Positions 8,560-14,858 of a stretch of DNA of 18,614 bases are shown here, one piece after another (the first letter of the stretch is position 1; each line of letters opens with the position of its first letter). The stretch spans positions 1 through 18,614 of the forward strand of contig CANQER010000004.1 of NCBI GenBank assembly GCA_947595415.1, written 5' to 3'. The translations under genes were made by a program, and so were the position numbers. The notes beneath the pieces were generated by a model that saw only the letters and a list, made by a program, of their open reading frames with translations, was not told the DNA's origin and searched no databases. The DNA comes from an uncultured Bacilli bacterium (GTDB taxonomy: Bacteria > Bacillota_I > Bacilli_A > RF39 > UBA660).

Positions 8560-9183
8560 ATGGATTTATATCACTATGAAAATGAGTTATATAATTTAGG
8601 GATAAATTATATAGGGGGAGTTGATGAAGTAGGCAGAGGACCTTTAATAGGTCCTGTGGTTGCTAGTTGTGTTGTTTTACCTAAGGGTTTTATCTTAGAG
8701 GGTCTTACAGATTCTAAAAAGCTTAGTGAGAAAAAAAGAAATTTGTTTTATGAATATATTGTTAATAATTGTTTAGCTTATGGTATTGGGGTTGTTTCTA
8801 ATAAGGAGATAGATGAGATTAATATTTATAATGCATCTAAAAAGGCGATGTTAATTGCGATTGCTGAGGTTAGAAAAAAGGTTAATTTAGAACATGTTTT
8901 AATTGATGCGATGCCTTTAGATCTTGATATTGAAACAACATCAATTATTAAGGGGGATTCAAAAAGTATTTCTATCGCAGCTGCTAGTGTTGTTGCTAAG
9001 GTAACTAGGGATAGGATGATGTATGATTTAGATAAAAAATATCCTAATTATGAGTTTGGTAAGCATAAGGGATATCCTACTAAAAGGCATATTGAACTTA
9101 TGAATAAGTATGGACTTATAGATGGATATAGATTAACTTATAGACCTGTGAAGGAGGTATTGGATGCAAGTAAAAGTAATTAA
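8560..9183 (+). CDS. rnhB: Ribonuclease HII
   Basis: Cleaves RNA in RNA-DNA hybrids and initiates removal of single misincorporated ribonucleotides. From the ATG at 8560 the protein has 207 residues, the compact length of the family without the Bacillus-type N-terminal extension. GVDEVGRGPLIGPVVAS supplies D22 and E23, LTDSKKLSEKKR is the conserved second block, LIDAMPL gives D116, and KVTRDRMM gives D151, completing the four acidic metal ligands. A longer reading frame from a TTG at 8539 exists but overlaps leuS; the ATG with AGAGGT just upstream is preferred. It follows leuS by 7 nt and overlaps the next gene by 20 nt. Confidence 0.93.
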   Translation: MDLYHYENELYNLGINYIGGVDEVGRGPLIGPVVASCVVLPKGFILEGLTDSKKLSEKKRNLFYEYIVNNCLAYGIGVVSNKEIDEINIYNASKKAMLIAIAEVRKKVNLEHVLIDAMPLDLDIETTSIIKGDSKSISIAAASVVAKVTRDRMMYDLDKKYPNYEFGKHKGYPTKRHIELMNKYGLIDGYRLTYRPVKEVLDASKSN

Positions 9184-9688
9184 GGTTGGTTTACTTCAAA
9201 CTAATTGTTATATTCTTGTTAAGGATGATGAGTGTTTGGTAATTGATCCAGGTGATGATTTTGGACGTATTGATGAGGAAGTAAAAAAATACAAGTTAAA
9301 AGGTGTATTACTTACACATAGACATCCTGATCATGTTGGTGCTTTAGGTGAGTTAGTTAAAAAGTATGGTGTGGTTGTTTATGATAAGGGGTATTTTGAT
9401 GAAGGGGAATATGAGATAGGTAATTTTAAGTTTAATGTTATTTATACGATGGGACATACTAATGATTCGATAAGTTACTTTTTCCCACTTGATAATATTT
9501 TATTTACAGGAGACTTTTTGTTTAAGGAGTCAATTGGAAGAACTGATTTAGATGGGGGAAGTGTTAAGGATATGGGTATGAGTATAGGTAAGATTAAGAG
9601 GATGAATGATTCTGTTTTGATTTATCCAGGTCATGGTCCTAGTACTAATTTAGGTTATGAAAAAAAGAATAATCCTTTTTTGAAGTAA
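9164..9688 (+). CDS. Metallo-beta-lactamase-fold hydrolase (glyoxalase II-like)
   Basis: A 174-residue cytoplasmic protein of the small glyoxalase II-like group (similar to B. subtilis YqgX). The metal-binding motif THRHPDH gives H52, H54, D56 and H57. The later ligands are in TMGHTNDS, FTGDFLFKESIGRTDL and YPGHGPSTNLGYEKKNNPFL. Relatives hydrolyse thioesters such as S-lactoylglutathione, but the substrate here cannot be assigned. An almost ideal AAGGAGG (9151-9157) lies 6 nt before the ATG, inside the end of rnhB, so it is well translated within the operon. Confidence 0.88.
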   Translation: MQVKVIKVGLLQTNCYILVKDDECLVIDPGDDFGRIDEEVKKYKLKGVLLTHRHPDHVGALGELVKKYGVVVYDKGYFDEGEYEIGNFKFNVIYTMGHTNDSISYFFPLDNILFTGDFLFKESIGRTDLDGGSVKDMGMSIGKIKRMNDSVLIYPGHGPSTNLGYEKKNNPFLK

Positions 9689-9903
9689 TGGATTTTAGTA
9701 AGAATAGTTTTAGAAATAATAATGAACCTAATTTAGTTAATCCTATTAAGAAACCTATGAATCAAAATACACGTTTTGATATGATTGAAAAATTTAAAAA
9801 AGACAATCAAGATTTGTTAAATGGTAAAGAGTTTAAGAAGGTTGAAAAACCTACTGATTTAAATCAGTTTAATAATTTAAATAGATTTAAGAATAATGAA
9901 TGA
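9688..9903 (+). CDS. Small Asn/Lys-rich hypothetical protein
   Basis: A 71-residue protein that I do not recognise. It is hydrophilic, rich in Asn, Lys and Phe, and probably largely disordered except for a possible helix around TRFDMIEKFKKDNQDLLNG. Its ATG overlaps the TAA of the hydrolase gene (TAATG at 9686-9690) and it has no strong Shine-Dalgarno, so translation probably depends on coupling. It ends in TGA, and the transcription terminator overlaps that stop codon, so it is the last gene of the operon. The regular coupling and terminator placement support a real gene. Confidence 0.65.
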   Translation: MDFSKNSFRNNNEPNLVNPIKKPMNQNTRFDMIEKFKKDNQDLLNGKEFKKVEKPTDLNQFNNLNRFKNNE

Positions 9904-9926
9904 TTCAAGTTATTGAATCTTTTTTA
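9902..9926 (+). terminator. Intrinsic terminator of the leuS operon
   Basis: GATTCAA (9902-9908), loop GTTA, TTGAATC (9913-9919), then seven T. The 5' arm overlaps the TGA stop at 9901-9903. Confidence 0.85.
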
Positions 9927-9938
9927 TGTAAAGTAGTA

Positions 9939-9989
9939 TATTACATACTTGAATAAATGTTGATTTAATGGTATATTAGTAATGTAATA
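9939..9989. repeat. 8-bp inverted repeat flanking a promoter
   Basis: TATTACAT (9939-9946) and ATGTAATA (9982-9989) are exact reverse complements. They bracket the -35 and -10 elements at 9949-9977 almost symmetrically. They could be operator half-sites or the ends of a very short invertible promoter. Chance is possible in such AT-rich DNA. Confidence 0.4.
9949..9977 (+). promoter_or_regulatory. Promoter upstream of the prepilin-like adhesin gene
   Basis: TTGAAT (9949-9954), exactly 17 nt, then TATATT (9972-9977). The predicted start is near 9984, about 165 nt upstream of the adhesin ATG, leaving a long leader that holds a short ORF and a terminator. Confidence 0.7.
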
Positions 9990-10013
9990 GATAGTAGATA
10001 AAGGAGAATGAGT

Positions 10014-10055
10014 ATGTTAGCAAATAGCAAATGGGGGGGGGTATTTAGTAAGTAA
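10014..10055 (+). CDS. 13-codon leader ORF containing a G9 tract
   Basis: ATG at 10014 is preceded by AAGGAG (10001-10006) at 7-nt spacing, a strong initiation site. The peptide reads MLANSKWGGVFSK and stops at TAA 10053-10055. The TGG GGG GGG G stretch contains nine consecutive G (10033-10041), exceptional in this AT-rich sequence. With one G fewer the frame would stop at 10075-10077, at the foot of the following terminator hairpin; with one more it would stop at 10046-10048. The ORF fits a leader peptide controlling the terminator at 10076-10103 rather than a functional protein, but this is inference. Confidence 0.45.
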   Translation: MLANSKWGGVFSK

Positions 10056-10075
10056 TAAATATAATAATGATACCT

Positions 10076-10103
10076 AAAAGTCATGTTTTAATCATGGCTT
10101 TTT
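10076..10103 (+). terminator. Terminator/attenuator hairpin in the adhesin leader
   Basis: AAAAGTCATG (10076-10085) pairs with CATGGCTTTT (10093-10102) over 10 bp with one G-U pair and a 7-nt loop, followed by T then GTTG. It lies between the leader ORF and the adhesin gene, and no convincing second promoter follows. Confidence 0.65.
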
Positions 10104-10149
10104 GTTGTGGGAAAATGTAGATAAATATAAGTATGGGAGGTATTAGAAA

Positions 10150-12354
10150 ATGAAGAAAAATAATAAGAAAGGATTTACATTAATAGAGCTTTTAGCAGTA
10201 ATCGTAATACTAGGAGTAATAGCATTAATCGCAACACCAATAGTAATAAACGTAATAGAAAAAGCAAAACAAGAAAGTTATAAAAGAAGTGTAGAGTTTG
10301 CGATGGATGCCACAGATTATTATTTGTTAGAAGAAAAAATAGATGAAATACCAAGTGAAGGAATAGAGGTAACAGATTTAAAATTAAAGAATAATAATTT
10401 TAAAAGTGGAGTAATAAAAGAGAATAGTAAAGAAGAAGTAATAGCAGATAAAGTAAGTAATGGAGAATATTGTGCAAGTGGTAGAAAAACTAGGTTAACA
10501 GTAGTAAAAGGAAGTTGTGATGAAATAGTAGAGCCACTAGAAATATATAATATAGTACCAAATTCAGTAACAAGTAGTAGTATAATAGTAGTAGTAGATG
10601 TAAATAATCAAAATAATATAAAAGGATATTATTATGCCATAAATGGAGAAGAATATGGAGAAATGGAAAATGAAAATACACATAAATTTACAGAATTAAC
10701 AAAAAATACAAGTTATAAAATAAAAGTAAAAGTAGAAGATAATGATGGTGTAATAGAAGAAGACACGATAACAGTAAAAACAACAGATATAAGTGAACCA
10801 ACATATAAAACAGTAGAAGAAGTAAATAAAGTAGTAGTAACAATAACATATCCAAATCCAAAAGAAGAAAATTGGGTATATGAATATCAAAAGTACACAG
10901 ATAGTTTAAGTGAAACTGGTTGGACAGAAGTAGAAGATGGAACAACAGCAACAGTAGATTTTACAAGTAATGGAAAATTAGTAGCACGAGTAAAAGATAC
11001 AGGAAATGGCAAGAATACAGTAACAGCGTCAACATATGAAGTAGCAAATATGACATATACAGATGAGATATTAAAAGGAAGTGATCCAGTAATAAAGGGA
11101 AATTTGGTACCAGTAAAAATATCAGAAAAAGGAAAAGTAACCAAAGCAGATACAACTAAAGAGTGGTATAACTATAGTAATCAAGAATGGGCTAATGCAG
11201 TACTACTAACAGACAATGCAGATGAAAGTAATTATAATGATTATACAACTGAAATTCCAGAAGAAAAAATAAGAGCTTATTTTGTCTGGATACCAAGATA
11301 TAAATATCAAATATTTAATTCAGAAAAATATGCATCACAAAGTGAAAATACAAATAAGGTACAACAAATAAAAATAGAATTTCAAAGTATTGATGATCAA
11401 GAAGAAGTTGGCACAACAACAGGAGAATGGTTAACCCATCCAGCGTTTACAACATTAGGAGTAAGTGGAATATGGGTAGGAAAGTTTGAAGTAGGATATA
11501 ATCAAAACGATGATACAAGTGGAGATATAGTAGTGGATGATAAATGGACAACAAAAGGAGCACAAACTACAGAATCGTATACAATTGAATTACCAAAAAA
11601 GATAATAGTAAAACCAAATGTATATTCATGGAGATTTCAAAATATAAATACATATTTTGAAACATTTTATAATTTTAATAGAGACTTAGATAGTCATATG
11701 ATGAAAAATACAGAATGGGGAGCAGTAGCTTATTTATCTAATTCAAAATATGGAAAGTATGGAAACAGCAAATATACAGAGGCGAATAAAGAAATATATA
11801 CAAATAATTCAAGTAATTATTATACAGGTAAAAGTAGTGGCAAACCAGGTTATAGTGGTACCTCATCAAATGGTACTTGTAGTTGGATAGATACAGAAGA
11901 TAGAGGAGAAGGAACAGGAGCCTGTGGGGCAGGAGCGTCAACAACAGGAAACATAACAGGAATATATGATATGTCAGGTGGGGCATACGAATATATGGCA
12001 GGATATAAAAAAAATATGGATTCACAAAGATTAGGAAATTGTGGATTTGAAAAAGACCCAATAGACCAATATCCAGATTTTAAAAAATACTTCGACGTAT
12101 ATGATGAAAATGCATATTTTAGCACAGATTATTCAAGAAGAATTTTAGGAGATGCCACAGGAGAGCTAGGACCATTTAGTAGTGAATATAAAAGTAGCTG
12201 GTATAATAATGGTGCTTTCTTCATTGGAACTACTTACCCATGGTTTATACGTGGAGGTAATTATAGTGAAAGTAGAGCTGGAATTTTCTATTTTTGTGAT
12301 GCTCATGGTAGTGGTAATGATATCTATTCCACTCGCCTAGTCCTTGCCCCATAA
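10150..12354 (+). CDS. Large type IV prepilin-like adhesin with Fn3-like and FGE-sulfatase/C-lectin-like domains
   Basis: A 734-residue, probably surface-exposed protein. Residues 1-32 are a class III prepilin leader and helix: KKG|FTLIELLAVIVILGVIALIATPIV, cleavage expected after G8, with E13 at position +5. A pilin-like stalk runs to about 125. An Fn3-like domain (about 128-211) and a second beta-rich domain (about 215-300) follow. From about 375 to the end there is an FGE-sulfatase-like C-lectin fold with GNITGIYDMSGGAYEY (600-615), WFIRGG (698-703) and STRLVLAP at the C-terminus. Conserved Cys residues (CSWIDTEDRG, GACGAG) could form disulfides. The ATG has GGGAGG 9 nt upstream. Length is far above a normal major pilin (about 150), so a tip or minor adhesin is more likely. 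Codons are strongly A-ending, unlike the T-ending housekeeping genes, until the last ~50 codons. Confidence 0.85.
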   Translation: MKKNNKKGFTLIELLAVIVILGVIALIATPIVINVIEKAKQESYKRSVEFAMDATDYYLLEEKIDEIPSEGIEVTDLKLKNNNFKSGVIKENSKEEVIADKVSNGEYCASGRKTRLTVVKGSCDEIVEPLEIYNIVPNSVTSSSIIVVVDVNNQNNIKGYYYAINGEEYGEMENENTHKFTELTKNTSYKIKVKVEDNDGVIEEDTITVKTTDISEPTYKTVEEVNKVVVTITYPNPKEENWVYEYQKYTDSLSETGWTEVEDGTTATVDFTSNGKLVARVKDTGNGKNTVTASTYEVANMTYTDEILKGSDPVIKGNLVPVKISEKGKVTKADTTKEWYNYSNQEWANAVLLTDNADESNYNDYTTEIPEEKIRAYFVWIPRYKYQIFNSEKYASQSENTNKVQQIKIEFQSIDDQEEVGTTTGEWLTHPAFTTLGVSGIWVGKFEVGYNQNDDTSGDIVVDDKWTTKGAQTTESYTIELPKKIIVKPNVYSWRFQNINTYFETFYNFNRDLDSHMMKNTEWGAVAYLSNSKYGKYGNSKYTEANKEIYTNNSSNYYTGKSSGKPGYSGTSSNGTCSWIDTEDRGEGTGACGAGASTTGNITGIYDMSGGAYEYMAGYKKNMDSQRLGNCGFEKDPIDQYPDFKKYFDVYDENAYFSTDYSRRILGDATGELGPFSSEYKSSWYNNGAFFIGTTYPWFIRGGNYSESRAGIFYFCDAHGSGNDIYSTRLVLAP
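12199..12345 (+). other. Putative DGR-type variable region with terminal IMH-like block (copy 2)
   Basis: Codons 684-732 of the adhesin. The last 21 bases (12325-12345) are identical to 589-609 in the first surface gene. The nine codons before ATC (12295-12321: TGT GAT GCT CAT GGT AGT GGT AAT GAT) all end in T and differ from the other copy mainly in first and second positions. This is expected if adenines of AAT codons in a template repeat were randomised. No template or reverse transcriptase is in the window. Confidence 0.5.
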
Positions 12355-12384
12355 AACATACATCTAAAAAATGTATGTTTTTTT
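12353..12384. terminator. Bidirectional intrinsic terminator between adhesin and gatD
   Basis: AAAACATACAT (12353-12363) pairs perfectly with ATGTATGTTTT (12371-12381), loop CTAAAAA, then more T. It overlaps the adhesin stop and can also serve gatD on the minus strand. Confidence 0.85.
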
Positions 12385-12407
12385 TACCCAAAATAAAACA
12401 AATAGAA

Positions 12408-13142
12408 CTAACTATTTGTAATAATATCTTTATAATAATTTTTAATAAAAGTATTGTAAGCATTAAAATCAACTGTAAGATCAAACTTCTTAAACTTAAA
12501 ATCTTTATCAATACTTAACACTAACTTCTTAATAAAAAACTTAACAAACATAGGATTTCTTGCAAGAAGGGGACCAATTACATAACTCCCATAAAAGTTA
12601 CGTGAAACAATACCCTCATTTTTACTATTTGGATAACTACCAATTCCCTTAACAACATCAAACAAATAATCCTTATTATCCTTAATTGTACTACCTTGAT
12701 TTTGAAAACCCAAAATATAACTATCAGATAAAGGACACTTAAACAATACCTCATCAACCATCCTAAAAGGTTCTCTTTTAGCAGTATAATTAAAAAGTCC
12801 TAAACATTTAATTTTTTTATTATTTTCTAAACTAATATACTTACCAAAAAGTTCAATACTATTTCCAGTAATCAAAAAGAACTTATCATTTTCATAATAT
12901 TTTTTAATATCATTTTTATACTTTTTCAAATGGTTAATAACTAACCTTTGATTTTCCTCAGTTCCCATACCCATATATACTAAATCATAACTAGAAAAAT
13001 CTAAATCATCACCTAAAGATAAAAACTTAACATTAACTAAAATACCTTGGTTTTCAAGTTGTTTTTTTAAAACTTTAATATTACCACTTTCACCATACAA
13101 ATTAAGTAAATCATAGTATAAATAAGCTATATTAATCGTCAT
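12408..13142 (-). CDS. gatD: GatD-like lipid II amidotransferase subunit lacking catalytic residues
   Basis: Homologue of GatD, the glutaminase partner of MurT in amidating D-iso-Glu of peptidoglycan. From ATG 13142 it has 244 residues, and starts MTINIAYLYYDLLNLYGESGNI, matching the family's LNIAHLYPDLLNLYGDRGNI. An upstream ATG at 13157 is in frame, but AAGGTGG sits just before 13142, which is preferred; the ORF overlaps murT by 11 nt. The nucleophile elbow, normally CGGYQLLG (C94 in S. aureus), reads GNSIELFG at 93-100, and YGTYLHGPLL (H189) reads YGSYVIGPLL with I189. The oxyanion-region GGGQDREQ is MGTEENQ. No other Cys replaces the nucleophile. The fold and MurT pairing are retained, but glutaminase activity should be absent. 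Confidence 0.85.
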   Translation of the reverse strand: MTINIAYLYYDLLNLYGESGNIKVLKKQLENQGILVNVKFLSLGDDLDFSSYDLVYMGMGTEENQRLVINHLKKYKNDIKKYYENDKFFLITGNSIELFGKYISLENNKKIKCLGLFNYTAKREPFRMVDEVLFKCPLSDSYILGFQNQGSTIKDNKDYLFDVVKGIGSYPNSKNEGIVSRNFYGSYVIGPLLARNPMFVKFFIKKLVLSIDKDFKFKKFDLTVDFNAYNTFIKNYYKDIITNS

Positions 13143-14472
13143 TTTTACCACCTTCATTCATTAAGTCATTAAAAGGTTTAACATAATCAAAATTTAAAAT
13201 ACCATAAATATTACCTTTAGTTTTATTTTTAATCGTATTTATAGCTTCTTCAAGGGATGAAAAACAAACAATCTTTTTTTTATCAATATTGGCATATTTT
13301 AATCTTGTCGCTATATCATAAGCATGAATACCTACACAAACAATTTTATCAACACTATCATTATTAAGAAGTTCAAAATTAATATCGTATAACCAAGATA
13401 GATCATCAAAATTATATCTTCTACTTATCTCTTTCCAACCAATCACAATTGTTTTTAAATTTTTACTTCTATCTGTAAAAAGAAGTGATTGATTAAAAGT
13501 AGTAGCATTTTCATTTTTATTGTTTAAAACATACACTAAACGATCTTTATACTTATATTGATTATAAATTTTTTTATTAGAACTCATATTAGAAATTACA
13601 TCACTAACTTTATTTAAATCGATATTTAAATTCCCAAACAAACTGAATGTAGCTAATGTATTATATACACAAAATAGAACATCTTGAGGAATGTGAACTT
13701 TATATTTTTTGTTGATTGTAATTAAAGAATTATCATAATCTAAATTAGTAACTTCATAATCAGGTTTAGGTCTTTGAAAGTGATTCTTACTACAATAGTA
13801 ATCACCTAAATCTTCAATATGATAAAAATTATATTTTAACTTATTATGACAAATAGGGCAGTGAGTCATATTTAAACTATCAAATTTAGGGTTTAAATAA
13901 CTATACTTATTTTTACTAATTCCATAATAGGTAACTTTGTATTTATTATCTATATTAAATTTAGCAAGATAAGGATCATCAGCATTTAAAATAAGATGCA
14001 TATCACTAGTTATTGAAGATAAAATATCATTAAAAACTAAATCAAAATGACCTTGTCTTGGAGGTTGATCTCTTGTAATATTAGTAACTACAACATACAT
14101 AGGAACAATATCTTTAAAAACAAATTTGGTATATCTTTCATCTATTTCAAAAAGTAAAACATCCTTTTTAATCTTACCAAACAAATTACTATTTTCAATA
14201 AGTAAAGTTAAAATTCCTAACCTTAAATTAGAGCCCTTATAGTTATAAGCAACTTTATAACCAAGACTCTTATACACATCAGCAATCATTTTAGTAGTAC
14301 TACCTTTACCAGATGATCCTGTAACTGCGATAACCATTTTAGGTAAGACAAATTTTTTAAAAATATTTTTATCTAGTTTTAAAGCTACCTTACCAGGTAA
14401 GACACTTCCACGATGTAATAAAGATCCTATAAATATTAAAATTTTTCCTATTAGTATTGAAACTATTTTCAT
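13132..14472 (-). CDS. murT: MurT-type Mur ligase (lipid II isoglutamine synthase subunit)
   Basis: ATP-dependent ligase that, with GatD, amidates the alpha-carboxyl of D-Glu in lipid II at the cytoplasmic membrane face. It has 446 residues, normal for MurT. A hydrophobic N-terminus (1-19) is followed by P-loop GSSGKGSTT (52-60), the DE-containing LFEIDERY, VVVTNITRDQPPRQGHFD, and the MurT-specific zinc ribbon insertion (205-231). In the ribbon CPIC and YYC are kept, but the fourth Cys is N230 followed by H231. The C-terminal DUF1727 region includes TTFNQSL and DDLSWLYD; D357 in the latter corresponds to the Asp that completes the GatD triad in S. aureus (D349). The order murT-gatD with an 11-nt overlap is standard. 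Confidence 0.9.
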   Translation of the reverse strand: MKIVSILIGKILIFIGSLLHRGSVLPGKVALKLDKNIFKKFVLPKMVIAVTGSSGKGSTTKMIADVYKSLGYKVAYNYKGSNLRLGILTLLIENSNLFGKIKKDVLLFEIDERYTKFVFKDIVPMYVVVTNITRDQPPRQGHFDLVFNDILSSITSDMHLILNADDPYLAKFNIDNKYKVTYYGISKNKYSYLNPKFDSLNMTHCPICHNKLKYNFYHIEDLGDYYCSKNHFQRPKPDYEVTNLDYDNSLITINKKYKVHIPQDVLFCVYNTLATFSLFGNLNIDLNKVSDVISNMSSNKKIYNQYKYKDRLVYVLNNKNENATTFNQSLLFTDRSKNLKTIVIGWKEISRRYNFDDLSWLYDINFELLNNDSVDKIVCVGIHAYDIATRLKYANIDKKKIVCFSSLEEAINTIKNKTKGNIYGILNFDYVKPFNDLMNEGGKNDD

Positions 14473-14489
14473 AATAACACCCTAATAAA

Positions 14490-14498
14490 ATTATATCA
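14490..14498 (-). promoter_or_regulatory. Extended -10 promoter for murT-gatD
   Basis: On the minus strand this reads TGATATAAT, a perfect TGnTATAAT extended -10, 18 nt upstream of the murT ATG. An AGGGTG ribosome-binding site lies in between. No good -35 is seen. Confidence 0.6.
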
Positions 14499-14591
14499 TA
14501 ATTTGTATAAAAAAAATAATTTTTTCTAGTTTTGTCGAAACTATTAATTAACTATTTAGATTATGTTATAGTAATCAAGGAGGCGACCATC

Positions 14592-14837
14592 ATGATAAAA
14601 GCAAATATGGAATATTCTAATAATACTTTATATATCTATTTAAAAGGTAATATTAAAAGTAATGATATAAAAAAAATAAAGAGGAAACTTTATTATATAA
14701 TTTGTGAGTATGGGATAAATACAATTATTATCGATGTTTTAAATGTTGATGATATTGATAAAAATAGTTTTTATGATTTTTTAGATGAATATGATATAGA
14801 TTATGGAGGTAGATTAGAATTAGTAGGAAGTATATAA
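14592..14837 (+). CDS. Small STAS-like (anti-sigma-factor-antagonist-like) protein
   Basis: An 81-residue cytoplasmic protein from the ATG at 14592, which has a perfect AAGGAGG (14577-14583) upstream. A longer frame from a TTG at 14532 lacks a ribosome-binding site. The predicted order strand (LYIYLKGNI), helix (KKIKRKLYYIICEYG), strand (TIIIDVLNVDDI), helix (KNSFYDFLDEY), strand (RLELVG) fits a STAS domain as in SpoIIAA. The phosphoserine motif MDSSG is not intact; the equivalent region reads IDKNSF. No anti-sigma kinase or sigma factor gene is adjacent. Assignment rests on fold-like pattern only and is tentative. Confidence 0.5.
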   Translation: MIKANMEYSNNTLYIYLKGNIKSNDIKKIKRKLYYIICEYGINTIIIDVLNVDDIDKNSFYDFLDEYDIDYGGRLELVGSI

Positions 14838-14839
14838 AA

Positions 14840-14858
14840 AGGATAGATAAACTATCCT
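14840..14858 (-). terminator. Intrinsic terminator of the PASTA gene
   Basis: On the minus strand AGGATAG, loop TTTAT, CTATCCT, then TTTTTATA. The stem overlaps the TAG stop of the PASTA gene. On the plus strand it lacks a T-run, so it acts mainly on the minus strand. Confidence 0.75.

Noticed and set aside
9901..9903. Reassignment of TGA to Trp (Mycoplasma code)
   Set aside because: The long conserved genes use TGG for Trp, and the TGA here sits at a terminator, so it behaves as a stop.
10102..10131. Second promoter (TTGTTG-18-TATAAG) directly before the adhesin
   Set aside because: The predicted start near 10138 would fall within the Shine-Dalgarno sequence at 10135-10140, leaving almost no leader, so it is unlikely to drive translation.
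9904..10149. DGR template repeat or small retroelement in the gap before the adhesin
   Set aside because: The stretch has no copy of the 21-bp terminal block and no AAT-rich version of the variable tail; it holds only promoter, leader ORF and hairpin.
10490..11155. Several minus-strand ORFs under the adhesin gene
   Set aside because: Their composition (Leu/Tyr/Phe-rich, low complexity) is the antisense image of A-ending codons in the real gene, they lack ribosome-binding sites, and they overlap one another.
11738..12511. Minus-strand ORFs across the end of the adhesin gene and the terminator
   Set aside because: They run antisense through a well-supported gene and a bidirectional terminator, with low-complexity translations and no initiation signal.
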